Shown: positions 33,475-50,775 of the stretch, piece by piece
How the letters are laid out: every line of letters starts with the position of its first letter
How positions within the stretch are numbered: position 1 is the stretch's first letter
Origin: Sclerodactyla briareus
Lineage: Eukaryota > Echinodermata > Holothuroidea > Dendrochirotida > Sclerodactylidae
Length of the DNA: 64,000 nucleotides
Direction: 5' to 3'
Assembly: GCA_026419785.1 (NCBI GenBank)
Contig: JAODTK010005603.1
Location: 124,001 to 188,000, forward strand
Made by a program: the position numbers and the translations under genes
Notes under the pieces: model-generated
What the model saw: the letters and a program-made list of their open reading frames with translations, nothing else
Database searches by the model: none
What the model was told of the DNA's origin: nothing

Positions 33475-34110
33475 TGAGGGGGTATTCCTTGACGAAGTCA
33501 GAGGAATCTATGCAGTCATGACAGTGTGTGTGTGTGTGCGTATGTGACACCCAGCTTGTAAACAGGATAACTCCACCCCGCCTGGATGGCTGAATCTCTG
33601 ACTGGACCCAAAACAATAAGGTTCATGTATTATCATCATGGGGAATTCACATACTAAGTATGAGCTATATCCAGCCAGGTGGGATCAAGTTATCGTGTTT
33701 ACCAAGCCAAATGGCGGAACGCTGAAATATCGACTTTTTGACAAATTCTCTATTTTTGACCAAAATTCACCCCAACCTAAACCCAAAACAATAAGGTTTC
33801 TGTACTCCCCATAAGAAAGCTATAAACAAAATTTCAACTTGATCTGACCAACCATTCTGGACATAATAGCGTGTTCACAAGTGTTCAGACTCAACCTATG
33901 AGGACCTTCTGACTTGACCCCAACACTATATGTTCATGTACTCATCATAGGGAACATACATACCAAGTATGAGCTTGATCCATCCAGGTGGGGTCGAGTT
34001 ATCATGTTAACAAGCTGGGCATCACATACACACACACAAACACACATACTGTCATGACTGCAATACTGCATAGATTCTTGAAGGTCGAGGAAAAAAAAAA
34101 ATACTGGCCA
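33475..34110. repeat. Inverted repeat pair with TG/CA microsatellites
   Basis: The left arm ('gaatctatgcag...catgacagtgtgtgtg...cccagcttgtaaacaggataactcc', given in parts) is mirrored by the right arm near 33970-34085 ('gagttatcatgttaacaagctgggc', 'cacacaca', 'ctgtcatgactgcaatactgcatagattc'). Related single arms lie at 18700-18795 and 36650-36780. Confidence 0.75.
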
Positions 34111-34199
34111 GTTTACATAGAATTATCAATCATGGTTCTATAGTTCTCCTCTCATACTCTTACTTGTCTAAAATTATTACAGCCCACCCCCTCCGGTAG

Positions 34200-34916
34200 C
34201 TAGCCCACTGTATGTCAAACCTCACCATATTTTCAACACTCATTCCTCGTTGACCTTCAACTGGCTCCCAGTACAAGAAAGGATAACTTTTAAAGTGGCA
34301 CTCTTGACACACGTACAAGCACCTTCAAAAAAAACAATCAGTCACCGTCATATATATCGGAAGCTCCTTATCCGCGCCATACACCACACGCTTACTTGTT
34401 CAGCCTCCCTCGCTCTATTGGAACCCCCAGAGATACGCGAACATTGTTTACGGTCGACGTGCTTTTCCGTCAGCAGCGCCAGAAGTTTGGATAAGCTTTC
34501 CCTGGACATTAGGGTTCCTGGCTAATACTCTTGCAATTTTTAAACGCCGTCTTAAAACATAACCTTTTTAAAAAACGTTTTAATATCTCTGCCAATCTTG
34601 CCTCCGCCGCTGTCTTATATTCCTATATAGAGTTTTTACATTTAGCTGGTATTGCCTTTTTGAATCTCTTTGCCATTTTCACGAATAGTTTTGTGTACTT
34701 GGGTATTTTTAACTATGTAGTAACTTTTTTATACGGCTGTATTGTATTTTTTTTTCACTATGATCTTTTATACTGTTCTTTTGTCTTCATATTTTTTTTT
34801 ACCTTCACTTCTAGCTATTGTTTGTTTTTTTTACTTATTATATCATTCTCTGTAAAGCCTCTTAGGCTCCTTGGTGTTAGGCGCTATATAAATTGTATAT
34901 TTATTTATATTATTAA
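34200..34916 (+). mobile_element. 3' end of a CR1/L2-like LINE
   Basis: Frames with indels give 'LTFNWLPVQERITFKVALLT', then 'YGRRAFPSAAPEVWISFPW' and 'LAIFKRRLKT', the hallmark C-terminus of CR1/L2-type non-LTR ORF2 proteins ('WLPVxxRIxFKLxLLTY', 'GxRAFSxAAPxxWNSLP', 'FKxxLKT'). The 3' UTR is T-rich and ends 'ttaggcgctatataaattgta' plus an AT-rich tail. The copy is 5'-truncated, frameshifted and dead. It ends about 40 bp upstream of the splice acceptor of the first visible YIPF4 exon. Confidence 0.9.
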
Positions 34917-34956
34917 ACGATTTAAAAATTTGATTTATTCATTGTATCCCGTGCAG

Positions 34957-41403
<6,447 letters not shown>

Positions 41404-41893
41404 ATCACAACGTGGTGTGGAATGACAAAATAATATTGAGATTTTTTTGGAGATATATCCAATTTCGTACTTTTGCTGTACCTAATCTTGCTGCTCTATG
41501 TAGATCTCTTCTCTCTGCATGCTGGTATGAAGTAACAAACATTGATTTAAAAAGCGGATCAGTGTATTCAGACGGTGTATTGCAGACCTGTCTGATGAAA
41601 GAATTTTATAGCATAAAGACATAGTGTTAATCAATGGTCAACACGAAATCTACAAATGTTTGCCAACCTTCAAGAGCTACATGGTATGGTGTCTGTGATT
41701 TATGCTAGAGTAATAGATGTGGTCATAAAAACAAAGTATTTTTGAGAGTATGTTTTCTGGTAAAGTACATGGTCAGAAACGATTTCATGGAAAACAATTA
41801 TCTCTAGTACGAAGATGTTCGACTCATCGTAGGTACTGTTTTTCCCACTTCAGAGCCTCGTTATTTATAGTCTAAATACAGGATGTTGGAGGC

Positions 41894-41899
41894 AATAAA
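41894..41899 (+). promoter_or_regulatory. Possible YIPF4 polyadenylation signal AATAAA
   Basis: This AATAAA lies about 490 bp after the YIPF4 stop and directly before the minisatellite. The position is plausible for a 3' UTR end. There is no other support. Confidence 0.3.
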
Positions 41900-42290
41900 C
41901 TTTGATCCTCAGAGGTTGTTGGGAGTAAGAAACATTGGATCCTTCAGAGTTGTTGGGGAGTAGAACATGGATCCTTCATAGTTGGGGGCATTGAGAAACA
42001 CATGTTCCTTCAAGAGTGTGGGGAGTTAGACATATTGGATCCTTCAGAGTTGGGGGAGTAGACCATTGGATCCTTCAGAGTTGTGGAGAGTAAGAACTTT
42101 GTCCTTCAAGAGTTGTGGGGAGTAGAAACTTGGATCCTTCGAGTTGTGGGGAGTCAGAACATTGGATCCTTCAATGGAGTCCCTTCAGAGTTGTGGGGAG
42201 TAAGAAACATGGATCCTTCGAGTTGTGGGGAGTAAAACATTGAATCTTTCAGAGTTGTGAGAGTAAGAACATTGGATCCTCCAGAATCAT
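41900..42290 (+). repeat. ~33-bp minisatellite
   Basis: About a dozen irregular units of the form 'acattggatccttcaga' plus 'gttgtggggagtaaga', with frequent 1-3 base deletions. It starts about 500 bp after the YIPF4 stop codon. Confidence 0.9.
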
Positions 42291-42299
42291 TCATCCTAC

Positions 42300-44960
42300 A
42301 GACATATGGTTCAGCAACTGTTCGCAAATATTGAATAACTTCTGGCTGCTGCCTGGTCCTAATGTCATTCAAAGACAAGGAACCAATGTGGATGCTGGAT
42401 ACACAGGAAGCTTACTATAAACAGGGTGAGGGTGTCTACAAGTTGTCGCATGTGTATGTATCTTCTCTTTTGGAGGGACTATGGGTTCTACTCAATAATC
42501 TGGCAACCACCCTCTATTTTCAGCCCATCTGTGAAATGTTGGAATGTATGCTGGCCATTACATTATGGTAAGGTGCGACAACCTCCATATTAACATCACT
42601 GCATTGAAGTCCTATATACGCCTGATCAAAGTTATAAATACGAATCTATGATTATTTACGCAGAACTCTTCAATCTCACTTTCAATAATAAGAAACTTTG
42701 TCTTGATCAAAAACCCTGTAAAAGGAGCAAAAAATTGAACTCAAATCCTGATGTTCTGGTTTTCATGCACACTTACACTGTAATGTATGTTTGTAGTGTT
42801 ATGTATGCAACATTTTTAGTACATACTAGGCAAGGACAGTGGTGTGGAGGTAAGCATGGTGGCTGGAAAACTTTTCAAGGTATGGGGCCTGGTGTAACAA
42901 TCAGGTTGCTTGACTGTAGGAAGCCATACCATAATGTGCAAAATAATTGGACTTCATTTGTTGCAATGCAGGTGTCTCTAAAGCCCCCTTTACACTTGCC
43001 CGCATCGGGCCCCCGCGAGCCCCGCATAGTATGCGCATTCGTTCATACAAGTTCGTGCCAATGCGGGGGAGTGTTTGTGGCAGCGTGCGGGCAATGTGTG
43101 AAGTGTATGACAACATTTTCAAAATGTTTGAGATTTGGGCACAACAAAAAATTGAGAGAATTGTTTGTGAACACTTCGTGAACTACGCGCGAACTATTTG
43201 AAACTAGTCGTAGCAGATCAGTCAATGCAGCCATCGCAAGCCAGTGGTACGCACTTCACGTCTAGTTCATGACTACTTTACGAATTGTTTACGACAAGTC
43301 ACATATTCTTTCCGCAATCACCTGCGCATAGTTCCCGCACAGGGTTGATGCGCAAATGGCAAAAATTTAAACTAGCATCCACAATGACGATCGAGAGCAG
43401 TGGCCGACAAAACAAAAAGGCTACCAGTAGTCTACATGTTGTGGCAGTGCGTGAATAGTTTGTGAATAGTGCAGAACATGGCGTAACCATTTGTGACAGT
43501 GTGTGTCCTGTTAGTTACGCATACTGGTATGCACTGTCAAGCCACAGTGCGGGGTAATCACCAAACATTGGTATAGGAAGGTTTTGTGTCATTTTTGCTA
43601 GAGAATGAGTATGCTATTCATGGTTTTGTGTACAAACTCTGACTTTGCATGAGTGTTGTAGTATAGTATCCCTGCTCTGTAGGACAAATGTTAACATGAT
43701 ACTAACTATTCACTGCTGGTTACACTATCTCCAGGCCTGCCGGTGCTGGTATTGACTCACGCTGTGTTCTATGGATTATCTTAGGAGGGGGGGGGGGGTA
43801 TCAACAGAGTTGTATTTCTGTTGGTTTACTGCAGAGAGAAGCCATTGCATAGTTTTGCATATCAAAAAATGATAGAAATGATGATAGCTTGTGTATGGAA
43901 TTTTATTGTCGTGATTTAGGTCTGACCAGGAAATGATTGGTTCTTCATTCTGTATATAGACATTGAACCACAAATTGAAAAGGTTCCAAGTCTCCAGTTT
44001 TGTGCTGTGAGAAAGAACAATTGTCGTTGTTCTCTATCTACATTCTAACAAGGAAACTGTTGCAGGCAGTATTCGAGTAGTGAAGTGTTTCAATCTATGT
44101 TACTATGTCTAGAAGATGGTGCTTGAGCATATATGTGAGGAGGATTAAGGCACAATTGAACTCTCTCTTTATTGATTCATATTTCTGTACATATCTTGAG
44201 CCCCATGGTGTGTTATAATAATGAAAGGCCACATATGCTGTAGGAGAGAGATCATACCAATGACTTAAGGACCTTGGCTATAAGAAAAGGAACAAAACCA
44301 CTATTGCTCATGTGTCCAAAACTGGGATCCTTTGATACTAGAATATTGCTATGGGATTGGCAAGTATATACAACCTGGAGTTAGAAATTCATGAAGAGGC
44401 TTTAGTTAGGGTATCTTTTGTACTTATATTTAATTTAAATATCTTTTGTTATATTTTTCACACTGTCCTTCCTTGTCGCTCATAATTTTTCGCAACATTA
44501 TGGCTGTTAGAAAGAATATATTGAATGGAAGCTCCCCAGAGGGAATACCAATCCACAAATCTGCTTGTGTCAAATAAACAACCTAATTGAATAATCGAAC
44601 ACCTCCTCTGTACTATATTATTTTAGTTCATTTTCATATTCTTTTAATCCATAGCCATGTTTGTACATATGTGTGTCTGTGTGTTCGATGCCCCAATTGC
44701 CAACAGGATGAGTGCTATCTCTAAATTGTTGATGCTTTATGGTGAGTAGGTACTCCTTACTGTGTCTGGCAGCTAATTGAATCATGTGGGTTCAAGCTCA
44801 GTAGCTGTTCGAAAACATTCCCATAGATATTAAGAGACCAAGGATACACTCCCACTAATCACCATATTCTGAGATTCACTAAGCTTACCTCTCCCTAACT
44901 GACTCTGGCGGATACACCAGGTGTGTTTGGTGCTGATTCAACCAATAATTTGACACCACA
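42300..44960. other. No identified gene; two weak candidate exons
   Basis: 42524-42567 is flanked by CCTCTATTTTCAG and GTAAGG and encodes PICEMLECMLAITL. 42362-42427 encodes MSFKDKEPMWMLDTQEAYYK before a GGTGAG donor-like site. Both are short and unplaced. A poly-G run lies at about 43788-43799. The long frame at 42648-43181 looks like chance. Confidence 0.35.
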
Positions 44961-44962
44961 CA

Positions 44963-45240
44963 GATATCCATGACTTCACCTATAACAGTTACCACTGTCT
45001 AGTACATCAGATGGTGAATCTGTGATGGTGGATACCTGTTCACCCCCACAACTGCCGATATATGCAACTGTTGTGCCTGCAACAGCAGTGCCAACGGATA
45101 AGCGGAGCAAACTGATCATAGGTGTGACCGAAAAGAGGAATGGTTGTATCTGGAGAGGGCTGAAGTGGAGGAAGCCGAACAACACAATGACAATATCTTA
45201 AAGGGCTTCCATTATAAAACACAGATTCGGTCAACTGTTG
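44963..45240 (+). CDS. Probable coding exon, unidentified (frameshifted)
   Basis: After 'gacaccacacag' the plus strand reads SMTSPITVTTV, then (after a shift near 45000) TSDGESVMVDTCSPPQLPIY and ATVVPATAVPTDKRSKLIIG. After a second one-base shift near 45140 it reads EWLYLERAEVEEAEQHND and then NILKGFHYKTQ. The shift from a Pro/Thr-rich linker to a charged helical tail looks like the C-terminal half of a Myb/SANT-like or transposon-derived regulatory protein. That comparison is only a guess. The 3' boundary is not clear. Confidence 0.4.
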
Positions 45241-45528
45241 GTCTGAGGAGAGCGGTGCGACTCTCTTCTAATGCAAACCAATGCAATGTTGGACACTGCA
45301 AAGTGATGATATTACCAATTTTATAATGAACAATTGTGTGTGGGACACAACAACTATCATCAACAGCATATCTGGTGAGGTCCAGGCAGAGTACCTCCCC
45401 TGACAGGCTCCCCACGGAGAAGCGACCGCAGATTAGAGAGAAAAGGGGATAACGCAGACCAGATGTGGTGTAAACAAGGTGATGATATAACAGCTGCTCC
45501 TGATTGAATTCGCTCCTGTGCTCGCGTC

Positions 45529-45583
45529 ACCCCCCCCCTCACACCCCCTCCCCTCCACTCCCCCCCCCCCCCCCACCCCCCAG
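45529..45583 (+). repeat. Poly-C cluster
   Basis: A series of long C-runs with few interruptions, the complementary form of the G-rich clusters elsewhere. Confidence 0.85.
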
Positions 45584-46202
45584 TCCACTGTGTGGTGAAC
45601 TATGTGGATCACATATGAATGATGAACTCAATCACAATGGTCGCTGACTGAGTAAAGGGGAATCTGTGGTGTTCAGGAGTTTGAGATCATTTAGGGGTCA
45701 TTTTTTGCCAAAAAGGTCATTTTTGGGTCAAACAAACAAAACTCTTTTCCCAGAGATTGAATGAATGAACACGATTAGTTGGGTTATTTATTATTGTTGG
45801 TCACGTCAAATATTACCTGAGGTTGAAAAAGTTTGTTTCATCAAATAGGTCACAATGTTTGGTTATTCACTGAATATCAGTATGTAGGTTGTCATGGTAC
45901 TTAGTAGGGATTCTTTTGCCGGTTACTGGCGGTCAAATACTTCCTTACAAAAACTGATAGAACAAAATATGATCATTAAGACCCACGCCCTCAACCGGGG
46001 GATTTATATTAATTATCGAATTCGTAAAGATTCAAATGAATGTAGTAAACGAATAGAAAAGACAGAGAATTTGAGTGAAGGGGTCACCGAAATGACCTTT
46101 TCGGCACAGGAATACATTGAGACAAATTCACAGCGGTAGTTTGACATTTTAAGGAAGCTACGATTACAAAATTTAAGTGGCAATAATCCAGTCTCGAGCA
46201 AG
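45584..46202. other. No identified gene
   Basis: An 81-codon plus-strand frame at 45894-46139 is unidentified. Two 'ggtca'-rich phrases lie near 45695-45730. Confidence 0.4.
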
Positions 46203-46393
46203 ATGGGTAGAGATTTAGACCGATAGTGGCGGTACCACGGGAGGAGGGGGGGGTCGCCCCATGACCCCCAAGTGATCAATACATTTTTTAACACAATAAC
46301 TGATTTTTTGCAGTTTCGTGTAGGTTTTACAAGGCTGTTATCTAGCAAATATTGCAGCCCCCACCCAAGATAAATTTCTCGGTACGCGCCTGG
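46203..46393. mobile_element. Short hAT-like MITE (~190 bp)
   Basis: It starts 'tagtggcggtaccacgg' and ends near 'ctcggtacgcgcctgg', which are roughly inverse. The interior 'ttttttgcagtttcgtg' and 'tagcaaatattgcagc' recurs near 58425-58480. The internal G/C tracts are typical of this class. Confidence 0.5.
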
Positions 46394-46689
46394 GTAGAGA
46401 TGATGAAAAGAGTACAAAATATTTCTTAAACATTGAGCTAAGAAAAACCATAACGTTGAAGAAATTGAAAATTTTGGACGTTCGTAATTTGCAGAGAAAT
46501 CATAACTTCGTGGTATTCAAATAAAGGGGAATACACTAGTCACACACTGAAATGCTATGAGTTGAGAGCCTATAGGCTGAACTCGAGCTGACAGGGTCAA
46601 CTAAAGTTCACGAACTTCACGTTATCAGTATTCGCTTTACTTTGGATCATGGCCGCGTCAACAGGCGCGGGGGATGGATATCCTGTCGT

Positions 46690-46821
46690 TTGCCCCCCCC
46701 CCCCCACTTTTCCAGACGTAATAAAAAATTAATAGGCACATGCAGTTTTGTATCACTCTAAAACTGATTCATTTTTGTCTAACCAAACAAATAATCGCGT
46801 TGGAAAAATTGTCTGAAGTTC
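46690..46821. repeat. Outer part of left arm of a large palindrome
   Basis: 'aactgattcatttttgtct' with 'aataatcgcgttggaaaaa' and 'ttgtctgaagttc' is the inverse of the region 49555-49617. The part before 46757 matches, inverted, 54998-55060. The arm is interrupted at 46822 by an insertion and continues at 48116. Confidence 0.8.
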
Positions 46822-48115
46822 CAATGGCGTAGCCAGCAATTTTGATTGGGGGTGGCCATTGGGAGGGGTCTTAAGGGGAGGGGTGTCCCCCTCCCCTTTG
46901 GAAAATTTTTTGCATTTTTAGGGACCCTGCGGATGAATTCTGGTTCAACATTTGCCATTATTGAAGCCTTTTTACCTATAACAAAAATCTGGTCTTGAGA
47001 AGTGGTCAATTTTCTATTCCACGGGCTTAAGATAATAGGCGTACAGGACTCTTCCATTTTTTAAGGGGGGGGGGGCAGAAAATTCTCCCGAAATATTGAA
47101 AGCGGCCATGATGGCAAAGACTTTGTGCGCGGGAACGCGCGTGAAAACATTGCTTGTTTGATGAAAATTCTCCTGAAATTTCGCCGAATTTCGCCTTTGT
47201 CTGAATTCGATCAATTTTCGGCCTGTATATTCGGTCTCACTTTTTCATCCTTTTCGGCTCCCTCATTTGGACGAATGAATATCAACTGTCTTGGTATGAA
47301 TTTGAGGGGGGGGGGGGGGGGTGGCGACGCTTAGTCTCCTTTATGACATGCCTTCAGCTGGCCAGGGATGTGTACCCAGGAATGCTAATATCCACAGATC
47401 AAAAAATGGCAATATCTAAAAAAACCTAACTAATTTGCCGAATCTCAAATAGTTATATGATCGGTTTGTATTAAAACGCAGACACAAAAACCACGGCTAT
47501 ACGGCGCAGAGGAGCACGCAATTTTTTTGGCATATTACTTGGATATTATCTATGTGAGGATCCCCCTATAGGGCGTAGGGGTCAATATTTCTGGGAGGGT
47601 CTTTCATCATGTTGCCACTGTTCTTGCCCGGAAACTGGGAGGCAGCTAGTGCCATACCCCTTGCACCCGCCTATGTTTGTTGGATATTGACCACAGACAT
47701 TGAATATTCAAGCAATCTGAACTGTGCATGAGGGAGAGCGGAACAACATAAGTGACAAATGCTGTTGGAGGGGTATCTACGCATCCCTCTCGTATGCCAT
47801 TGTCTTCTATGATCTAAAGAAGAAACTTGCGCAAACTCCAATGGGTAATAAAACACATCGTGTATATATAAGGGGTTACTACTGCGCGCGGCGAAGCGCG
47901 AAAAATTTTGCACCTGTTTGGTATTGACCAAAAAAAGGGGCTGTCAGAGGAGAATTCGAGCAATTCGGACTAGCACATGAGGAAAGAGAGAGCCACATAG
48001 TGCCAAAATGTTGTTGTCATTAACGTGAAAAATGAAGAAAAAAAAACTTGGGGGATTCGATTGGGGGGGATGGCCATGGACCCCCCGCGGCCCCCCCCCT
48101 CTGGCTACGCCAATG
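46822..48115. mobile_element. hAT-like non-autonomous transposon with target-site duplication (1.29 kb)
   Basis: The left end CAATGGCGTAGCCAG and the inverse of the right end, CATTGGCGTAGCCAG, differ at one base. The element is flanked by GAAGTTC on both sides (46815-46821 and 48116-48122). The homologous right arm of the palindrome near 49560 reads 'ttgtctcaagtcc' in inverse and has no insertion. This confirms both the boundaries and the event. No transposase is seen; the interior has poly-G runs and a 'gcgcgcggcgaagcgcg' motif. Confidence 0.85.
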
Positions 48116-48741
48116 GAAGTTCACTAATTCCCGGTGCGGTCCCCAGGTGAAGATCTTGACCCGACTAGGGCGGAATTCGAAGGATTACCCAAGTTTCATA
48201 CCGAGAGTTCTCGAAGTTAAAATCGAATAGCCAAAAGTGCATATTTTTCAAGTGTTTCGGCGAAGGGGCGTTTTCTTTCAGGCGTTGTAGGATAAATACG
48301 GTTATGCGATGTAATGCTTCGAATCATTTGTTCACTCGATTTATTTCAGAGCCTTCGGGCAGACTGCCCCCCCCCCTCCCCCCAGTTCTTATGAGATAAA
48401 AAATTCGGGCGAAAATTCGTGGAAAAAATTTGGAGGGAAAAGTCAAAGTAAAAAAAAAATGCCTGAACTTCTGACAGACTTTCGATAAAATGCCCGGAAA
48501 ACATGCAAAAAAATTCGCGCGCTGGTACTTTCCAATGACTTACTTGTAAAATTCGGTGTGACGTTACGAATTTTCCGCTCCCAAAATGGACTGTGGTCCC
48601 GTGCGCCTATAACTATCCCTTCGATCCCACCAGATACCGTTCGGTAGACCCGTGAATCCCACGCAAAAACGGACAGAGTAAAGATGGTCATAAAAAAAAT
48701 ACAGGTGTGATATTCGGTAAATCATTCTTAGTATGCACCAG
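48116..48741. repeat. Left arm of palindrome (inner part)
   Basis: Its reverse complement aligns with 48965-49560. Shared phrases are 'gtgcatacta', 'tatcacac', 'tttgcgtgggat', 'tggtgggatcgaagg', 'cccgggcattttatcg', 'cgaagcattacatcgcat' and 'cgagaactctcggtatgaaa'-like. Confidence 0.9.
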
Positions 48742-48964
48742 GGGCGTTCGATCCTTTTTGAAAAGTGGGGGGGGGGGGGGAGACAATCGAATGCAAAGAT
48801 ATCTAAAGCGGAGCGCCCATCATTTGGTTGGCGCGAAGAGTACCCCCAAAGCAATTTGAGCGCTTTTAATCCCTCCACGGATCGCCGGAAAAGGCACTTG
48901 CAAGAGTCGATAGCACCCATCTACATGTGTGAGTCGAGTAAGAGACAGACAAAAAAGTTGTCAT
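48742..48964. other. Palindrome spacer
   Basis: About 223 bp between the arms, beginning with a 'ggggcgttcgatcctttttgaaaa' phrase in part and a poly-G run. Not duplicated nearby. Confidence 0.7.
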
Positions 48965-49620
48965 TGTGCATACTAGATGATGACCGCCTATCACACATGG
49001 TATTGTTGTATTAATTCGACTCTGGCTTCGTTTGCGTGGGATCCAGGGTATGCCAACGGTCCCTGGTGGGATCGAAGGAAAAGCTATAGGGGTACGGGAC
49101 GATTCCAATTGTGGGAGCAGTAAAATATTTGGCCGACCGAATTTTAAAGTCATTCATCGAAAAGACTACAGCGCGCGCGAAGCGCGCGGAATTTTTTCCT
49201 GTTTCCCGGGCATTTTATCGAAAAAGTCAGCAGAAAATTCATGGCAATTTCACTTCGTCTTTCTCCTTTCCAAATTTCCACGAATTTTCGCGAATTTTTC
49301 TATCTCAGACATTTTTTTTTTTGGGGGGGGGGACCTGCCCCCCAAGGCTTTGAAAATTAATCGAGTGAACAAAATGATCGAAGCATTACATCGCATTCAC
49401 AAAGCAGGGTAGAATAACGCCATTTAAAATTTATGCACTCTTGGCATTAGATTCAAGATTCGAGCACTCAGTATTGAAAACGTGGCGTATAATCCTCGCC
49501 TTCGGCTCTAGTGGGGTCCAGAATTCCATCTGGGGTCCGCCACTGGAAATTATTAGTGGACTTGAGACAATTCCAACGCGATTATGTTCGGTTAGTCAAT
49601 AATTGAATCAGTTTAGACGT
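48965..49620. repeat. Right arm of palindrome
   Basis: Inverse of 48116-48741 plus 46755-46821. It retains the uninterrupted target of the hAT-like element. A related direct copy lies at 54690-55120. Confidence 0.9.
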
Positions 49621-50403
49621 TCATCGATTATGATAAACTTTGAACACAGCACACACTAAATAAAAATTGACAGGTTGCACGGTACACAGTACAGGTTCAG
49701 TTAAATGGGGCAGAACAACTGATCCAGACTAAAAAAGGTTAGTGGATTCCATTGCAGTTGATATGCACAACTTATAATCAGTACTGATGCGCGCGAAAAA
49801 TTCGGCCACCAAATCCATAATTAAAAAAACGTTTCATTTTTACTTTGCCAAATTCTTCATTATTCCTCCGAAGTTGGGTATTTCGTTCGGTTTTCACTCT
49901 CAAATTTTCCTGCAAACCCGGCCCGACCCAGTTCGGATATTATGGCTGATTTGCCTTAAGTTGGTTCTGTACTCATCCGTGATATACTTAATCATCTTAC
50001 TATATTGGCATAGATGACAATATCCCTAACTTGGGGGTTGAAAAATGAATGAAAATAAATGTGCCAATTAGCAATATACGGTGTTGTATCTGCTAGGACA
50101 TTTCGATTCAAGGGCGCAGTCTTTGTGGGGGGGGGGTCGTGAAAAAGTTGGGGGGACTTTTTTGGAGTCATCGTTATACATAGTGTTTTCACTCTTGACA
50201 CCTGGACTCTAAACTTCAGCCAGGAAAGTGCGCCCCTTGACATTACGGCAAAACCCAATGTGATGCCAGTGCCAGCTTTGTTTGAGCACATCAGTAAACA
50301 ATTGGGTCCTCATGCAATCGTAGACGACTGAAGAATAATAAATTCGAAAGGGGAAGAAATGCTGATGAGCTGGCCTAGTCGTACGGGCCCTCTTCTGTTT
50401 TTA
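49621..50403. other. No gene seen
   Basis: Contains another short G-tract repeat near 50110-50170 ('gggcgcagtctttgtgggggg'). Reading frames look like chance. Confidence 0.5.
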
Positions 50404-50775
50404 GCAGAAAACAGTGTTGCCTAAACGACAGAAAGCAGCCCGCTCGCGAAGCGTGCGAAAAAAATTTGCATTTTTTCGGGCCGTTTGATTGAGAATTTCA
50501 GGCAGTCAGCAGACATTTTGGGACATTTCCTGCACTTTTGCCTTTTCTGTCCAGTTTCCCCGAATTATGTCATTTTTGCCCTAATTTTTCATTTCAGAAT
50601 AACTTTGCGCTCTTCAAAGGGCTTACGCAATTTGGTAAGTCCGAGCCAGAAGCAAAGAAGTTGGATTTACAATTACTGAATTGTGAAACAAACGATGTAG
50701 CCTAGTACCTGGTACTCTGTCCAGACTGGGCGTAGCTCAATTTGATTTATTGGGTTGAAGTATTTTCGCCTGCGA
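50404..50775 (+). repeat. Repeat family epsilon, copy 2
   Basis: Inverse of 25310-25625. It contains 'gctcgcgaagcgtgcg', the shared 'ttttcgggcc...gtttccccgaa...ttttgccc' module in short pieces, and the 'tttgatttattgggtt' end. Confidence 0.8.

Noticed and set aside
42648-43181. 177-codon plus-strand frame
   Set aside because: Low-complexity hydrophobic and Cys-rich composition, no recognised domain, and no clear splice sites.
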